From: Lamellibrachia columna
Taxonomy: Eukaryota; Annelida; Polychaeta; Sabellida; Siboglinidae
Length of the DNA: 64,000 bases
Direction of reading: 5' to 3'
Assembly (NCBI GenBank): GCA_963662155.1
Contig: OY759268.1
Coordinates: 58,852,140 to 58,916,139 of the forward strand
The translations under genes were made by a program, and so were the position numbers. Below are positions 33,555 through 45,753 of this stretch, piece after piece. Position 1 is the first letter of the stretch; every line of letters begins with the position of its first letter. The notes below the pieces were generated by a model, which worked only from the letters and a program-made list of their open reading frames with translations, searched no databases and was not told the origin of the DNA.

Positions 33555-33630
33555 TCGTGTGGTGTAATGGATTAAGTCGTTGGTTTTTGATTGTAAGTTT
33601 TTGTGATCGAATTCCACTTGCGTAAATAAT
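33555..33630 (+). mobile_element. tRNA-like relic (SINE head or tRNA pseudogene)
   Basis: 'gtggtgtaatggattaagtc' resembles a tRNA A box and 'gtgatcgaattccactt' a B box and T arm about 40 bases later. The arms do not form a clean cloverleaf, so I do not call a functional tRNA. Confidence 0.35.
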
Positions 33631-33969
33631 TTTTTTTATTTATTTTGGTGCTTAGTGGTTTTTAAATTACTGAAATATTTTTAGCATTCGAATATTGTAG
33701 TGCTTTCATTAAAATCTTGTGAAATTTTCCACTTGGAACTTCCACATCATTTTCATATGGAGAAATGTCCTTAAAAAAGTAACATATAATCAGCTATAAT
33801 TAAGCTGTATATTAATGTAATGTTAGTTATGACAACAGACTAATAATAGTGAACATTTTATTCAGTTCATCACGAGACACGTCCATAACCTTGTCCAGGT
33901 GAATGTTAGGACCAACAGTGTGGCCTTTTTAGCATATTTTAGTTGTATAGCTTTAAAATATAATGGATG

Positions 33970-34250
33970 TGTTAAATTTTAAATTAAATTTAAATATTCC
34001 TAGACAGACATCACACATATTCTAGGCAGACATCACACATTTTGTCAATGCATATGTTGATGGAGCTACTAACGAGATATTATCAGCATAGCCGATAGCA
34101 CCATATAGACAACCATATGACATATCCTACAGCCAAACCCAGATATGCTGCGTCTTGTTAACATTTCATCTATGTATATAGACAATAATACAGGGGATAA
34201 AACCCACCCTGTCAGTGTTTTACTCCGTTGGCTGTGTAGAAGTATTGGCT
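33970..34250 (-). pseudogene. LINE RT relic with mutated YADD (YADN)
   Basis: The minus strand gives GWVLSPVLLSIYIDEMLTR (34214-34155), then in a shifted frame GAIGYADNISLVAPSTYALT (34104-34040) and weak ICDVCLGIFKFNLKFN. This is the palm region of an RT with the second catalytic aspartate changed to asparagine. A short 'cagacatcacacat' duplication lies at 34002-34040. The group is not the same as families A-D, judged by the GCxxGH-type spacing. Confidence 0.6.
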
Positions 34251-34858
34251 GTAGATCTTATTCCAAGAAACGTTCAAATATTGCTCAGTATGATAAAATT
34301 ATGTATATAAACTTAACATCTGATTAACAAAGATTCATTCCTCTTTTCATCTGTAAATAAAAAAGTTTAACTTTATTATGTTTATACTAGAGTTTTCTAA
34401 GTGATTCTGATTCCACCACAAGTATAATACATTCTATTCACCTCAGTTTTTTCTTAACAATTAAACAAATCCTCCTAGTGAAATTTCTACATAGTAACAG
34501 TGTTGTTTGATCCTGTCACACCATCAATATTATTAGGAAGAAATAAATTAAGTACTGTAATATATCAGCTTTCTTTCCTTCCAAATTGCTGGCATCATTA
34601 AATTGTTAAAGCACACACAAAGACAACGACAGGGGTAGAAAGTACATTGAAAGAAAAGGACCCCAGATCGTCAGCTGTGAGATTCCACACGAGAACTTCA
34701 GGTGTGGAATCAATTCCCACCTAGTTTGAAAAAACCAGCTAAGGTCTCAAGCACGAGCTGGAAGTAGAGAAAGTGCAAGGAATAGATAAGAAATACATTT
34801 AAAGAAAAGGAAAACAGACATTCCATATTAGGGCTGAAACTGACTGCCATGTACCATT

Positions 34859-35019
34859 TCAGTACGAAATAGCCACTAAACATTTGTTGACATTGCGTTG
34901 TTTAGTTTTGAGCCTACTGAACAACTGTGCTCTTGTTTTTAAGTATGCAGCTTGATGGTCAAGGTGCTGCAGGCAAGGTGGCATTGATGAATTCAGGAAG
35001 GCCATGATATCTGTTTTGC
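34859..35019 (-). CDS. Conserved unidentified terminal exon (copy 1)
   Basis: A 161-bp minus-strand exon after 'catgtttcag', 2 bases in, encodes GKTDIMAFLNSSMPPCLQHL, then DHQAAYLKTRAQLFSRLKTK and a C-terminus ending AISY plus TGA. The duplicate at 40235-40395 is also open with the same boundaries and about eight amino-acid differences in 52. Retained openness suggests a real coding exon or recent duplication of one. I do not recognise the family. Confidence 0.4.
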
Positions 35020-35412
35020 CTGAAACATGAATAAAAAAGTAAACGCTAAAAAAACTCATTATATTATAAAGTAGTTTATAGGACCATTCTTCAGTTAAGT
35101 TCAGTCATCAGTATGTGTGATGTAATTGTTATTGTAATGGGAAGATATGGCAGCTGACAATGTTTTACTTCCGGTAAAATGGATGCATGAAGGTGTTGTG
35201 AGTTTGTCGTCGCTTATGATGTAATGTAACGAGTTCTCTAGTGTCTTCATAAAAAAACACTATTGAAGAAAAGAAGAGGCAGTTGGGTAGAGGGCAGGTG
35301 CTGTGCAAAATGTTAATATACCCCCTCAAATAAGTGGTTTGCAGAAATTTGTATTTGTCTAAATTTGTCAACATCCAATATGTGCCCGCCCAAGTGTGCA
35401 GGGAAGTGCAGA

Positions 35413-37447
35413 GAGACTGTTACAGCAGACACAATGGCTTTACACTGTGAAATGTGTTCAGCTGGGTGTGTATAGTGTGTAGCAATATTTCAGAGGAAAA
35501 GTATAAATTTCTTGCAAAGAAGGGTCTAGGTACACACAGGTTCTGCAAGAAGTGTGACGAAGCCACCATAGATGGCTTAAAGATGATGCAAGATAAGACA
35601 AGGTGTATTGAAGAGAAGGTTGATAGATTGGAAATAGGAGTCAAGAAAATCGAAACAGTAAAGTGACCAGAACTTGAAAAAAGAATCAGGAACATTGCCC
35701 GAGAAGAAGCTCACGAAGCCGTAGAGAGAGAGAAGAAACAAAAGAATGTAATAATTTCCGGCTTCCCCAGAGGTTACTACCCAATCATACCAGAGGTTAC
35801 TACCCAATCATACCAGAGGTTACTACCCAATCATACCAGAGGTTACTACCCAATCATACCAGAGGTTACTACCCAATCATACCAGAGGTTACTACCCAAT
35901 CATACCAGAGGTTACTACCCAATCATACCAGAGGTTACTACCCAATCAGATGCATAAGAAAAAATTAAACAAAATATGGAACTTCCTAATTGTGAAAATG
36001 ACATAGCGATTGTAAATTGTATCATAAAGCAGACTGGAATCGATGCTGACATCATACAGCAAGCTTTCAAAGTTCCTAAAGAAATACAAAAGGACAGCCC
36101 CACAAGCAAGATCGTAGTCTCGCTAACAACCAGATATGACAAGTCTAAAGTACTAGAAAAAGCAAGTTCCCTGAGAGAAAGAGGCAACAAATGGAAGAAA
36201 GTGTTTATAAACTGAGACAAAACACAGAAGGAACAAGAGCAGGACTACAGAGATACCCCTGGGGAGAAGGGGGTGGGTGAGAGAGGGCGACAGAGGGAAG
36301 GACTACAGATTGCGCCAAGAAAGAAGAAGACTGGAAAATGGAGAAAAGGACTTGGTAATATACAAGGGAGAAATTACCACCAAACAAGCCCTACAGGCCC
36401 TAACACTGTTTCTACTAACCAGACCACCAAACCATCTCACAGTCCAACTACTCCAAACCCTAGGAGAGATACCCCTGGGGAGAAGGGGGTGGGTGAGAGA
36501 GGGCGACAGAGGGAAAGGAAACACTACAGTGAAAGATACACTGACTTGTGCTCTGATAAATGCCAGAAGTTTATGTAACAAGAAAGAAGAGATGGTCAGT
36601 TATGTATATGAAAACACACCCGATATTTTGTTTTCGTGACAGAATCCTGGGCGAACGAAAACACAATGGACAGTGAATTAGCACTTAATGGCTACGTGAC
36701 CAGGAGGAAAGACAGGAAGGATAGACGAGGTGGAGGAGTGCTAATTTATGCAACAGAAGAGGTCAGTGCACAGTGTGACATAGACGTCTCTGACTGCAAT
36801 GAGGAAATACTGTGGTGTAGGCTGGCAGAAGGTAACATTCTAGCTGGTGTATGTTACAACTCTACATCTAATATGCAGGAAGAAGAAGCAAAAATTCATT
36901 CCAACATTATCAAGGCATACAGCAGAATGTCAAACAAAGAAGTAATGTTATGTGGAGATTTCAACCACAACACTATAAACTGGAAAGAACTTGAAGCAAC
37001 AGCAGAAGGACAGTCATTTTTAGACTTGACACAGGACCTTGGCTTGATTCAACCTGTAGAAACAGCAACAAGACATGGCATGTGCTAGATCTTGTTCTGA
37101 CAACAACTCCAAACTTAGTGAGAAATGTGCATGTAACAGAACCATTTGGTTCAAGCGATCACAACATAGTAGAGTTCACGATGGTCTGTAGGACTGAATA
37201 CACTGATTGGAAGAATGATTACTGTGACTACAGAAACGGTGACTAATGTAGGCATGAAGGTATATATACAACAAATTTACCTCAGGACTAAACTAAGTAG
37301 AGCAAATTGTTCAACAGAAGAAGCCTTGACAATACTGAAAGCTTCCATAGAGGAGGCAGTGAGTAAGTTTGTTCCAAAGAAAGTGAGGAGGAAGACAAGC
37401 AACAAGCCACTCTGGTGGAACAAGGAGATCTACAGAGCCAGGCCACT
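35413..37447 (+). mobile_element. LINE family A, copy A2, truncated at the 3' side
   Basis: Begins in ORF1 with a Cys-rich motif (MCSAG...CIVCSNISEEKYKFLAKK, FCKKCDEATIDGLK) and a short coiled coil (CIEEKVDRLEIGVKKIET), then NVIISGFP of an RRM-like fold, eight copies of the 23-bp unit (35768-35948), then MELPNCENDIAIVNCIIKQT and the rest of ORF1. The endonuclease follows: CALINARSLCNKKEE, TESWANENTMDSELALNGY, CGDFNHNTINW (36951) and GSSDHNIVEF (37148). It ends abruptly after one unit of the 54-bp motif (37390-37447) and continues into unrelated AT-rich DNA. No RT is present, which is the reverse of normal LINE truncation. Confidence 0.85.
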
Positions 37448-37904
37448 ACACAACTGTTTTGTGTTCAGACATGACAATGAATATTTGCAAGCAAATTGTT
37501 AAATTTCTATTCTATTGTGCATTGAATAACTGATAATCTTGAGCAACATTAATGCTTAGTAAAACATACATATAACATATATTATTTGGTAAAAAATTAT
37601 TGTGCTCCAGCCACCACTAAAAATTAATTGGAAGCATACAGGATTGGGTTAAAGAAGAACTGCTCTCAACATATGTGTTCTTGAAGGCAGGAGTTGCTGC
37701 GAAATATGAAAACAAGACAAAAACCTGGTTGGTGATCTCTTTACAAGTTCCACAGAAAATGTTTCACATCAGTAACTATGAATCATGAGGAAAGACGACA
37801 AGTTTGGATAAAAATACATAATTAAGTTTAAACACATAAAAATAATTAACATAAAGTAAAAGAAAAAAGAGTAAAGGCAAATGTGATAACATATCATTCA
37901 AACT

Positions 37905-37909
<5 letters not shown>

Positions 37910-37966
<57 letters not shown>

Positions 37967-38035
37967 ATGTATATATATATATATATATATATTTAATATA
38001 TATATATATATATATAATATATATATATATTCCCA
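37910..38035. repeat. (TA)n microsatellite
   Basis: About 125 bp of near-pure TA with a few interruptions (tattta, taatgtata). It lies just 3' of the A2 truncation, within AT-rich DNA at 37450-38350 that shows no gene. Confidence 0.95.
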
Positions 38036-38409
38036 ACGATGCAGTAAGCAGATTACTGAGAACTACATAGTATATTTGTTAACCAAAACATTTTTGTATG
38101 TCTTAAAGGTCAACAGATCACAGCAGATCCTTATTTAATTTATTCCACAAAATAGGGCCTTTTTAACACTCATTCACACTGACCGCAATGTTGTTCTACA
38201 GTACTTGTTTTTTAAGTAATTTTCTTGTGTATTGTAATTGTGAGTGGTGTGTACTATTTTGTCCATTTAAAAATATGAATCTTACCAGGCATTAATTTGT
38301 TATTAACATAGCACAGCGATAACTGCATCATAATTTTTTAAGTCTGAATTATATTTTAGTCTAAAATCTGTGACGTTTATTCAGTAATTTGATCTTGTTC
38401 CATATTTAC

Positions 38410-38602
38410 TTATGGCTTTCTTCAGGAGCTACACTACATGTTGTTCAATCAGCTCTGGGCTGTGCCTTGATTCTATGGCAGGCGTCACATTGTTGGGAGG
38501 CCACTCACATGTTGTGTCACCATCACTGAGCCATAATTCAGGGATTGCCTCTACCTCCAGGTTTGGATAAAATAACACAACAGCGTAAATATTGTACCTG
38601 AC
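38410..38602 (-). pseudogene. DUF4806-type N-terminal exon, duplicate
   Basis: The same 193-bp exon as 32393-32585 with the same boundaries (acceptor 'catattag', donor gtaaat). It encodes VRYNIYAVVLFYP, EVEAIPELWLSDGDTTCEWP and PNNVTPAIESRHSPELIEQH, then the identical in-frame TAG. The stop is shared by both copies and therefore predates the duplication. The next exon (99 bp in copy 1) is not found downstream here, so this copy is isolated. Confidence 0.6.
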
Positions 38603-38779
38603 CTAATATGAATACAATTTTTTTTTTTAAAAGAGTAAATAAATATGTCTGGAGAACCAGTAGGACAATAAAAAGCTCACAAGTTCACCAAATATACAAA
38701 CAGACTGGTCAGTACTTCCCTCTATAGTGTATGAACCATTGGCAAAGACACAAAGTAGGGCTTGACATTGACACTTGTA

Positions 38780-39088
38780 TGGGACAAGTAGCTACCAGTG
38801 ACAGTGTAGGACAAGTAGCTACCAGTGACAGTGTAGGACAAGTAGCTACCAGTGACAGTGTAGGACAAGTAGCTACCAGTGACAGTGTAGGACAAGTAGC
38901 TACCAGTGACAGTGTAGGACAAGTAGCTACCAGTGACAATGTAGGACAAGTAGCTACCAGTGACAGTGTAGGACAAGTAGCTACCAGTGATAGTGTAGGA
39001 CAAGTGGCTACCAGTGACAGAGTAGGACAAGTGGCTACCAGTGACAATGTAGGACAAGTAGCTACCAGTGACAGTGTAGGACAAGTAC
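38780..39088. repeat. 27-bp minisatellite (copy 2)
   Basis: About eleven units of the same 27-bp repeat as at 32764, with extra variants (gacaat, tggctacc). Confidence 0.9.
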
Positions 39089-39271
39089 ATAATCCTGGAC
39101 ACTTGTCCCACAGACAAGTTCAGGCCGTTGCAATATAAAACATGTACTATTCATTTTGATAAAAAGACTTTAAAGGTTTTGACTTGTTGACATCCAAAAT
39201 AAATAATGTTTAATGGAATCTATTATTTTGTTATATGAGGCAACAGTTTAATTTGAATGGAATTGTTTCTG

Positions 39272-39631
39272 TCAAGATGGCCTAGTGACACCTGTAAAAC
39301 ATCACTGACTGTTTGTGGGGACTAATAACATCTCAGCACTACCTGTCCACAAGACTAATTAACTGTCATTTCTACCTGTGATGATCACAGAACTGTTGAT
39401 AGTCCTGTCACACTGTAGTCGGGCTTTGATCCTGTATAATGTACAAGAAATATATTTACCTCCTGTCCAACAGTGACTTCTAGCGTGATTCCATTGTGGC
39501 TGTAATTACCTTTTCTGTCTGTTTCCCAGATACAATCACCACATGATGTCTACTCAGGCAGTTTCTTTGGGAACTTTTCATTCACCTTTAGCCCAAAGAT
39601 CTCTTTGAGCAGCGTCCATGCTGTATTGTAT
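39272..39631 (-). pseudogene. Three-exon degenerate gene fragment, unidentified
   Basis: Minus-strand pieces with plausible splice sites: 39631-39460 (YNTAWTLLKEIFGLKVNEKF, one in-frame TAG, then CGDCIWETDRKGNYSHNGIT, LEVTVGQE; donor gtaaat), 39431-39376 (IKARLQCDRTINSSVIIT; phase 2 in, 1 out; donor gtagaa) and 39291-39272 (VTRPS then TGA). Exons two and three agree in phase, while exon one to two does not (0 to 2), and one nonsense codon is present. No family recognised. Confidence 0.35.
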
Positions 39632-40234
39632 CTGTTGTATGTGAACATAAATATAATACAACTTATACCATAATGTATCGAGTTATTATCTGAATGGATA
39701 GTTAACGGATTGTACATCAAGCCTGGTTTACAATGGGTGATAAATTGACAATAGGGAACCTGAAGGGGCCAGTTCTTTGCTCGTCTATGGCTTATAAACA
39801 ATGTCAGCGACACACAAGACACAAGGACACAGGTTAGACAGGTCTGCATTGTTCAGGCATTAGTAAATGGAGGGATTAATAATATGTTGTTAGACTGCAA
39901 AGTATTTGTTTTGTTTCAGCAGAAATCTGGGAGATTTGTTTTCCTGAGCAGGAGCTTTCTTTCCTTCCAAAACACTGGCATTATTAAATTGTTAAAGCCC
40001 ACACAAAGACAACGACAGGTGTAGAAAGTACATTGACATAAAAGGACCCCAGATAGTCAGCTGTGAGATTCCACACGAGGACTTCAGGTGTGGAGTCAAT
40101 TCCCACCTAGCTTTAAAAACCAGCTAGCACGAGCTGGAAGTAGAGAAAGTGCAAGGAATAGATAGGAAATACATTTAAAGAAAAGGAAAACAGACATTCC
40201 ATATTAGGGCTGAAACTGATTGCCATGTACCATT

Positions 40235-40395
40235 TCAGTACGACATAGCCACTAAACATTTGTTGATATTGCGTTGTTTAGTTTTGCGCCTATTGAATAA
40301 CTGCGGTCTTGTTTTTAAGTATGCAGCTTGATGATCAAAGTGCTGCAGGCAAGGTGGCATTGATGAATTCAGGAAGGCAGTGATCTCTGTTTTGC
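40235..40395 (-). CDS. Conserved unidentified terminal exon (copy 2)
   Basis: Duplicate of 34859-35019: acceptor 'tttgtttcag', 161 bp, open to TGA, encoding GKTEITAFLNSSMPPCLQHF and ending KCLVAMSY. LINE A3 begins only about ten bases upstream of the acceptor, so the polypyrimidine tract was altered by that junction; this copy may no longer splice. Confidence 0.35.
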
Positions 40396-40744
40396 CTGAA
40401 ACAAATTTGGAAGTGCAGACACAACGGCTTTACACTGTGAAATGTGTACAGTGTGTGTCAATATTTCAGAGGAAAAGTATAAATTTCTTGCAAAGAAGGG
40501 TCTAGGTACACACTGGTTCTGCAAGAAGTGTGACGAAGGCACCATAGATGGCTTAAAGATGATGCAGACACTGCAAGATAAGACGAGGTGTATTGAAGAG
40601 AAGGTTGATAGATTGGAAATAGGAGTCAAGAAAATCGAAACAGTACAGTGACCAGAACTTGAAGAATAAGGAGCATTGCCAGAGAAGAAGCTCACGAAGC
40701 TGTAGAGAGAGAGAAGAAACAAAAGAATGTAATAATTTCAGGCA

Positions 40745-42523
40745 CACCAGAGGTTACTACCCAATCATACCAGAGGTTACTACCCAACCATACCAGAGGT
40801 TACTACCCAATCATACCAGAGGTTACTACCCCATCGTACCAGAGGTTACTACCAAATCATACCCCAATCATACCAGAGGTTACTACCCAACCATACCAGA
40901 GGTTACTACCCAATCATACCAGAGGTTACTACCCAACCATACCAGAGGTTACTACCCAACCATACCAGAGGTTACTAACTAATCATACCAGAAGTTACTA
41001 CCCAACCATACCAGAGGTTACTACCCAATCATACCAGAGGTTACTACCCAACCATACCAGAGGTAACTACCCAATCATACCAGAGGTTACTACCCAATCA
41101 TACCAGAGGTTACTACCCAACCATACCAGAGGTTAATACCCAACCATACCAGAGGTTACTAACTAATCATACCAGAGGTTACTAACTAATCATACCAGAG
41201 GTTACTACCGCATCGTACCAGAGGTTACTACCCAACCATACCAGAGGTTACTACCCAACCATACCAGAGGTTACTACCCAATCATACCTGAGGTTACTAC
41301 CCCATCGTACCAGAGGTTACTACCCAATCATACCCCAATCATACCAGAGGTTACTACCCAATCATACCAGAGGTTACTACCCAATCATACCAGAGGTTAC
41401 TACCCAATCATACAAGAGGTTACTACCCAATCGTACCAGAGGTTACAACCCAATCATACCAAAAGTTACTATCCAATTAGATGCAGAAGAAAAAATTAAA
41501 CATACCAGAGGTTACTACCCCATCGTACCAGAGGTTACTACCCAATCATACCCCAATCATACCAGAGGTTACTACCCAACCATACCAGAGGTTACTACCC
41601 AATCATACCAGAGGTTACTACCCAACCATACCAGAGGTTACTACCCAACCATACCAGAGGTTACTAACTAATCATACCAGAAGTTACTACCCAACCATAC
41701 CAGAGGTTACTACCCAACCACACCAGAGGTTACTACCCAACCATACCAGAGGTTACTACCCAATCATACCAGAGGTTACTACCCAACCATACCAGAGGTT
41801 ACTACCCAATCATACCAGAGGTTACTACCCAATCATTCCAGAGGTTACTACCCAACCATACCAGAGGTTACTACCCAACCATACCAGAGGTTACTAACTA
41901 ATCATACCAGAGGTTACTACCCCATCGTACCAGAGGTTACTACCCAACCATACCAGAGGTTACTACCCAATCATACCAGAGGTTACTACCCCATCGTACC
42001 AGAGGTTACTACCCAATCATACCCCAATCATACCAGAGGTTACTACCCAATCATACAAGAGGTTACTACCCAATCATACCAGAGGTTACTACCCAATCAT
42101 ACCAGAGGTTACTACCCAATCATACAAGAGGTTACTACCCAATCGTACCAGAGGTTACTACCCAATCATACCAGAGGTTACTACCCAACCATACCAGAGG
42201 TTACTACCCAACCATACCAGAGGTTACTAACTAATCATACCAGAGGTTACTACCCCATCGTACCAGAGGTTACTACCCAACCATACCAGAGGTTACTACC
42301 CAATCATACCAGAGGTTACTACCCCATCGTACCAGAGGTTACTACCCAATCATACCCCAATCATACCAGAGGTTACTACCCAATCATACAAGAGGTTACT
42401 ACCCAATCATACCAGAGGTTACTACCCAATCATACCAGAGGTTACTACCCAATCATACAAGAGGTTACTACCCAATCGTACCAGAGGTTACTACCCAATC
42501 ATACCAGAAGTTACTATCCAATT
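40745..42523. repeat. 23-bp minisatellite in LINE A3 with higher-order duplication
   Basis: About 75 units of the 23-bp repeat. The unique 3' flank 'tccaattagatgcagaagaa' occurs twice (41472 and 42517), so the array with part of its flank was duplicated as a block of about 1 kb. Smaller higher-order blocks of about 334 bp are visible ('aactaatcataccagagg' at about 41895 and 42229). Confidence 0.9.
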
Positions 42524-43953
42524 AGATGCAGAAGAAAAAATTAAACGAGATATGGAACTTCCTAATTGTGAAAATGACAGAGATTTTAAATTGTATCATA
42601 AAGTAGACTGGAATCGATGCTGACATCATATAGAAAGCTTTCAGAGTTCATAGAGAATGACAAAAGGACAGCCCCACAAGCAAGATTGTAGTCTTGCTAA
42701 CAACCAGATATGACAAGTCTAAAGTACTAGAAAAAGCAAGTTCCCTGAGAGAAAGAGGCAACAAATGGAAGAAAGTGTTTATAAACTGAGACAAAACGCA
42801 GAAGGAACAAGAGAAGGACTACAGAGATACCTCTGGGGAGAAGGGGGTGGGTGAGAGAGGGCGACAGAGGGAAGGACTACAGATTGCGCCAAGAAAGAAG
42901 AAGACTGGAAAATGGAGAAAAGGACTTGGTCATATACAAGGGAGAGATTACCACCAAACAAGCCCTACAAGCCCTATCACTGTTTCTACTAACCAGACCA
43001 CCAAACCATCTCACAGTCCAACTACCCCAAACCCTAGGAGATATACCCCTGGGGAGAAGGGGGTGGGTGAGAGAGGGCGACAGAGGGGAGGGAGACACAA
43101 CAGTGAAAGATACACTGACTTGTGCTCTGATAAATGACAGAAGTTTATGTAACAAGAAAGAAGAGATGGTCAGTTATGTATATGAAAACACACCCGATAT
43201 GGTTTTCATGACAGAATCCTGGGTGAAAGAAAACACAATGGACAGTGAATTAGCACTTAATGGCTATGTGACCAGGAGGAAAGACAGGAAGGACAGACGA
43301 GGTGGAGGAGGGCTAATTTATGCAACAGAAGAGGTCAGTGCACAGTGTGACATAGACCTTTCTGACTGCAATGAGGAAATACTGTGGTGTAGGCTGGCAG
43401 AGGGTAACATTCTAGCTGGTGTATGTTACAACTCTACATCTAATATGCAGGAAGAAGAAGCAAAAATTCATTCCAACATTTTCAAGGCATACAGCAGAAT
43501 GTCAAACAAAGAAGTAATGTTATGTGGAGATTTCAACCACAACACTATAAACTAGAAAGAACTTGAAGCAACAGCAGAAGGACAGTAATGTTTACACTTG
43601 ACACAGGACCTTGGCTTGATTCAACCTATAGAAACAGCAACAAGACATCGAATGTGCTAGATCTTGTTCTGACAACAACTCCAAACTTAATGAGACATGT
43701 GCATGTAACAGAACCATTTGGTTCAAGCGACCACAACATAGTAGAGTTCAAGATGGTCTGTATGACTGAATACACTGATTGGAAGAATGATTACTGTGAC
43801 TACAGAAACAGTGACTATGTAGGCATAAAGGAATATCTATGACAAATTGACCTCAGGAGTAAACTAAGCAGAGCAAATTGTTCAACAGAAGAAGCCTGGA
43901 CAATACTGAAAGCTTCCATAGAGGAGGCAGTGAGTAAGTTTGTACCAAAGAAA

Positions 43954-45753
43954 GTGAGGAGGAAGAGAAGCAACAAGCCACTATGGTGGAACAAGGAGAT
44001 CTACAGAGACAGGAGGAAGAGAAGCAACAAGCCACTATGGTGGAACAAGGAGATCTACAGAGACAGGAGGAAGAGAAGCAACAAGCCACTACGGTGGAAC
44101 AAGGAGATCTACACAGTCAGGAGGAAGAGAAGCAACAAGCCACTATGGTGGAACAAGGAGATCTACAGAGACAGGAGGAAGAGAAGCAACAAGCCACTAT
44201 GGTGGAACAAGGAGATCTACAGAGTCAGGAGGAAGCGAAGCAACAAGCCACTATGGTGGAACAAGGAGATCTACAGAGACAGGAGGAAGAGAAGCAACAA
44301 GCCACTATGGTGGAACAAGGAGATCTGCAGAGCCAGGAGGAAGAGAAGCAACAAGCCACTATGGTGGAACAAGGAGACCTACATAGCCAGGAGGAAGAGA
44401 AGCAACAAGCCACTCTGGTGGAACAAGGAGATCTACAGAGCCAGGAGGAAGAGAAGCAACAAGCCACTATGGTGGAACAAGGAGATCTACAGAGCCAGGC
44501 CACTATGGTGGAACAAGGAGATCTACAGAGCCAGGAGGCAGAGAAGCAACAAGCCACTATGGTGGAACAAGGAGATCTACAGAGCCAGGAGGAAACGAAG
44601 CAACAAGCCACTATGGTGGAACAAGGAGATCTACGGAGCCAGGAGGAAGAGAAGCAACAAGCCACTATTGTGGAACAAGGAGATCTACAGAGCCAGGAGG
44701 AAGAGAAGCAACAAGCCACTATGGTGGAATAAGGAGATCTACAGAGCCAGGAGGCAGAGAAGCAAAAGCCACTATGGTGGAACAAGGAGATATACAGAGC
44801 TAGGAGGAAGAGAAGCAACAATCCACTATGGTGGAACAAGGAGATCTACAGAGCCAGGAGGAAGAGAAGCAACAAGCCACTATGGTGGAACAAGGAGATC
44901 TACAGAGCCTGGAGGAAGAGAAGCAACAAGCCACTTTGGTGGAACAAGGAGATCTACAGAGCCAGGCCACTATAGTGGAACAAGGAGATCTACAGAGCTA
45001 GGAGGAAGAGAAGCAACAAGCCACTATGGTGGAACAAGGAGATCTACAGAGCCAGGAGGAAGATAAGCAACAAGCCACTATGGTGGAACAAGGAGATCTA
45101 CAGAGCCAGGAGGAAGAGAAGCAACAAGCCACTCTGGTGGAACAAGGAGATCTACAGAGCCAGGCCGCTATGGTGGAACAAGGAGATATACAGAGCTAGT
45201 AGGAAGAGAAGCAACAAGCCACTATGGTGGAACAAGGAGATCTACAGAGTCAGGAGGAAGAGAAGCAACAAGCCACTATGGTGGAACAAGGAGATCTACA
45301 GAGCCAGGCCACTATGGTGGAACAAGGAGATCTACAGAGCCAGGAGGCAGAGAAGCAACAAGCCACTATGGTGGAACAAGGAGATCTACAGAGCTAGGAG
45401 GAAGATAAGCAACTAGCCACTATGATGGAACAAGGAGATCTACAGAGCCAGGAGGAAGAGAAGCAACAAGCCACTATGATGGAACAAGGAGATCTACAGA
45501 GCCAGGAGGAAGAGAAGCAACACGCCACTATGGTGGAACAAGGAGATCTACAGAGTCAGGAGGAAGAGAAGCAACAAGCCACTATGGTGGAACAAGGAGA
45601 TCTACAGAGCCAGGAGGAAGAGAAGCAACAAGCCACTATGGTGGAACAAGGAGATCTACAGAGTCAGGAGGAAGAGAAGCAACAAGCCACTATGGTGGAA
45701 CAAGGAGATCTACAGAGCCAGGAGGAAGAGAAGCAACAAGCCACTATGGTGGA
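43954..45753. repeat. 54-bp minisatellite in LINE A3, about 33 units
   Basis: Same 54-bp unit as in A1, mostly full length with a few 36-bp units. Open frames of 378 codons (KRSNKPLWWNKEIYRARR repeat) and 249 codons (MVEQGDLQSQEEEKQQAT repeat) result; both derive from the LINE endonuclease-RT linker. Units at the right end are the most uniform. Confidence 0.95.

Larger units (their letters stand above)
32340..35060. repeat. Segmental duplication SD2, copy 1 (partner 38360-40405)
   Basis: Two blocks shared with 38.36-40.40 kb in the same order and orientation: 32340-33012 (N-terminal DUF4806-type exon, intron, 27-bp satellite) and about 34565-35060 (starting 'ctttctttccttccaa', ending 'ctgttttgcctgaaaca'). 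Similarity is high (single-base differences every 20-40 bp). Each copy is followed by a family A LINE. The stretch 33.05-34.56 kb in copy 1 is replaced by unrelated sequence (39.1-39.95 kb) in copy 2. Confidence 0.85.
38360..40405. repeat. Segmental duplication SD2, copy 2
   Basis: Partner of 32340-35060. Ends abut LINE A3 at 40405; the sequence 'aaacaaatttgg' marks the junction. Confidence 0.85.

Noticed and set aside
43930..45066. 378-codon basic repeat protein
   Set aside because: In-frame expansion of the LINE endonuclease-RT linker (54-bp unit), not a host gene.
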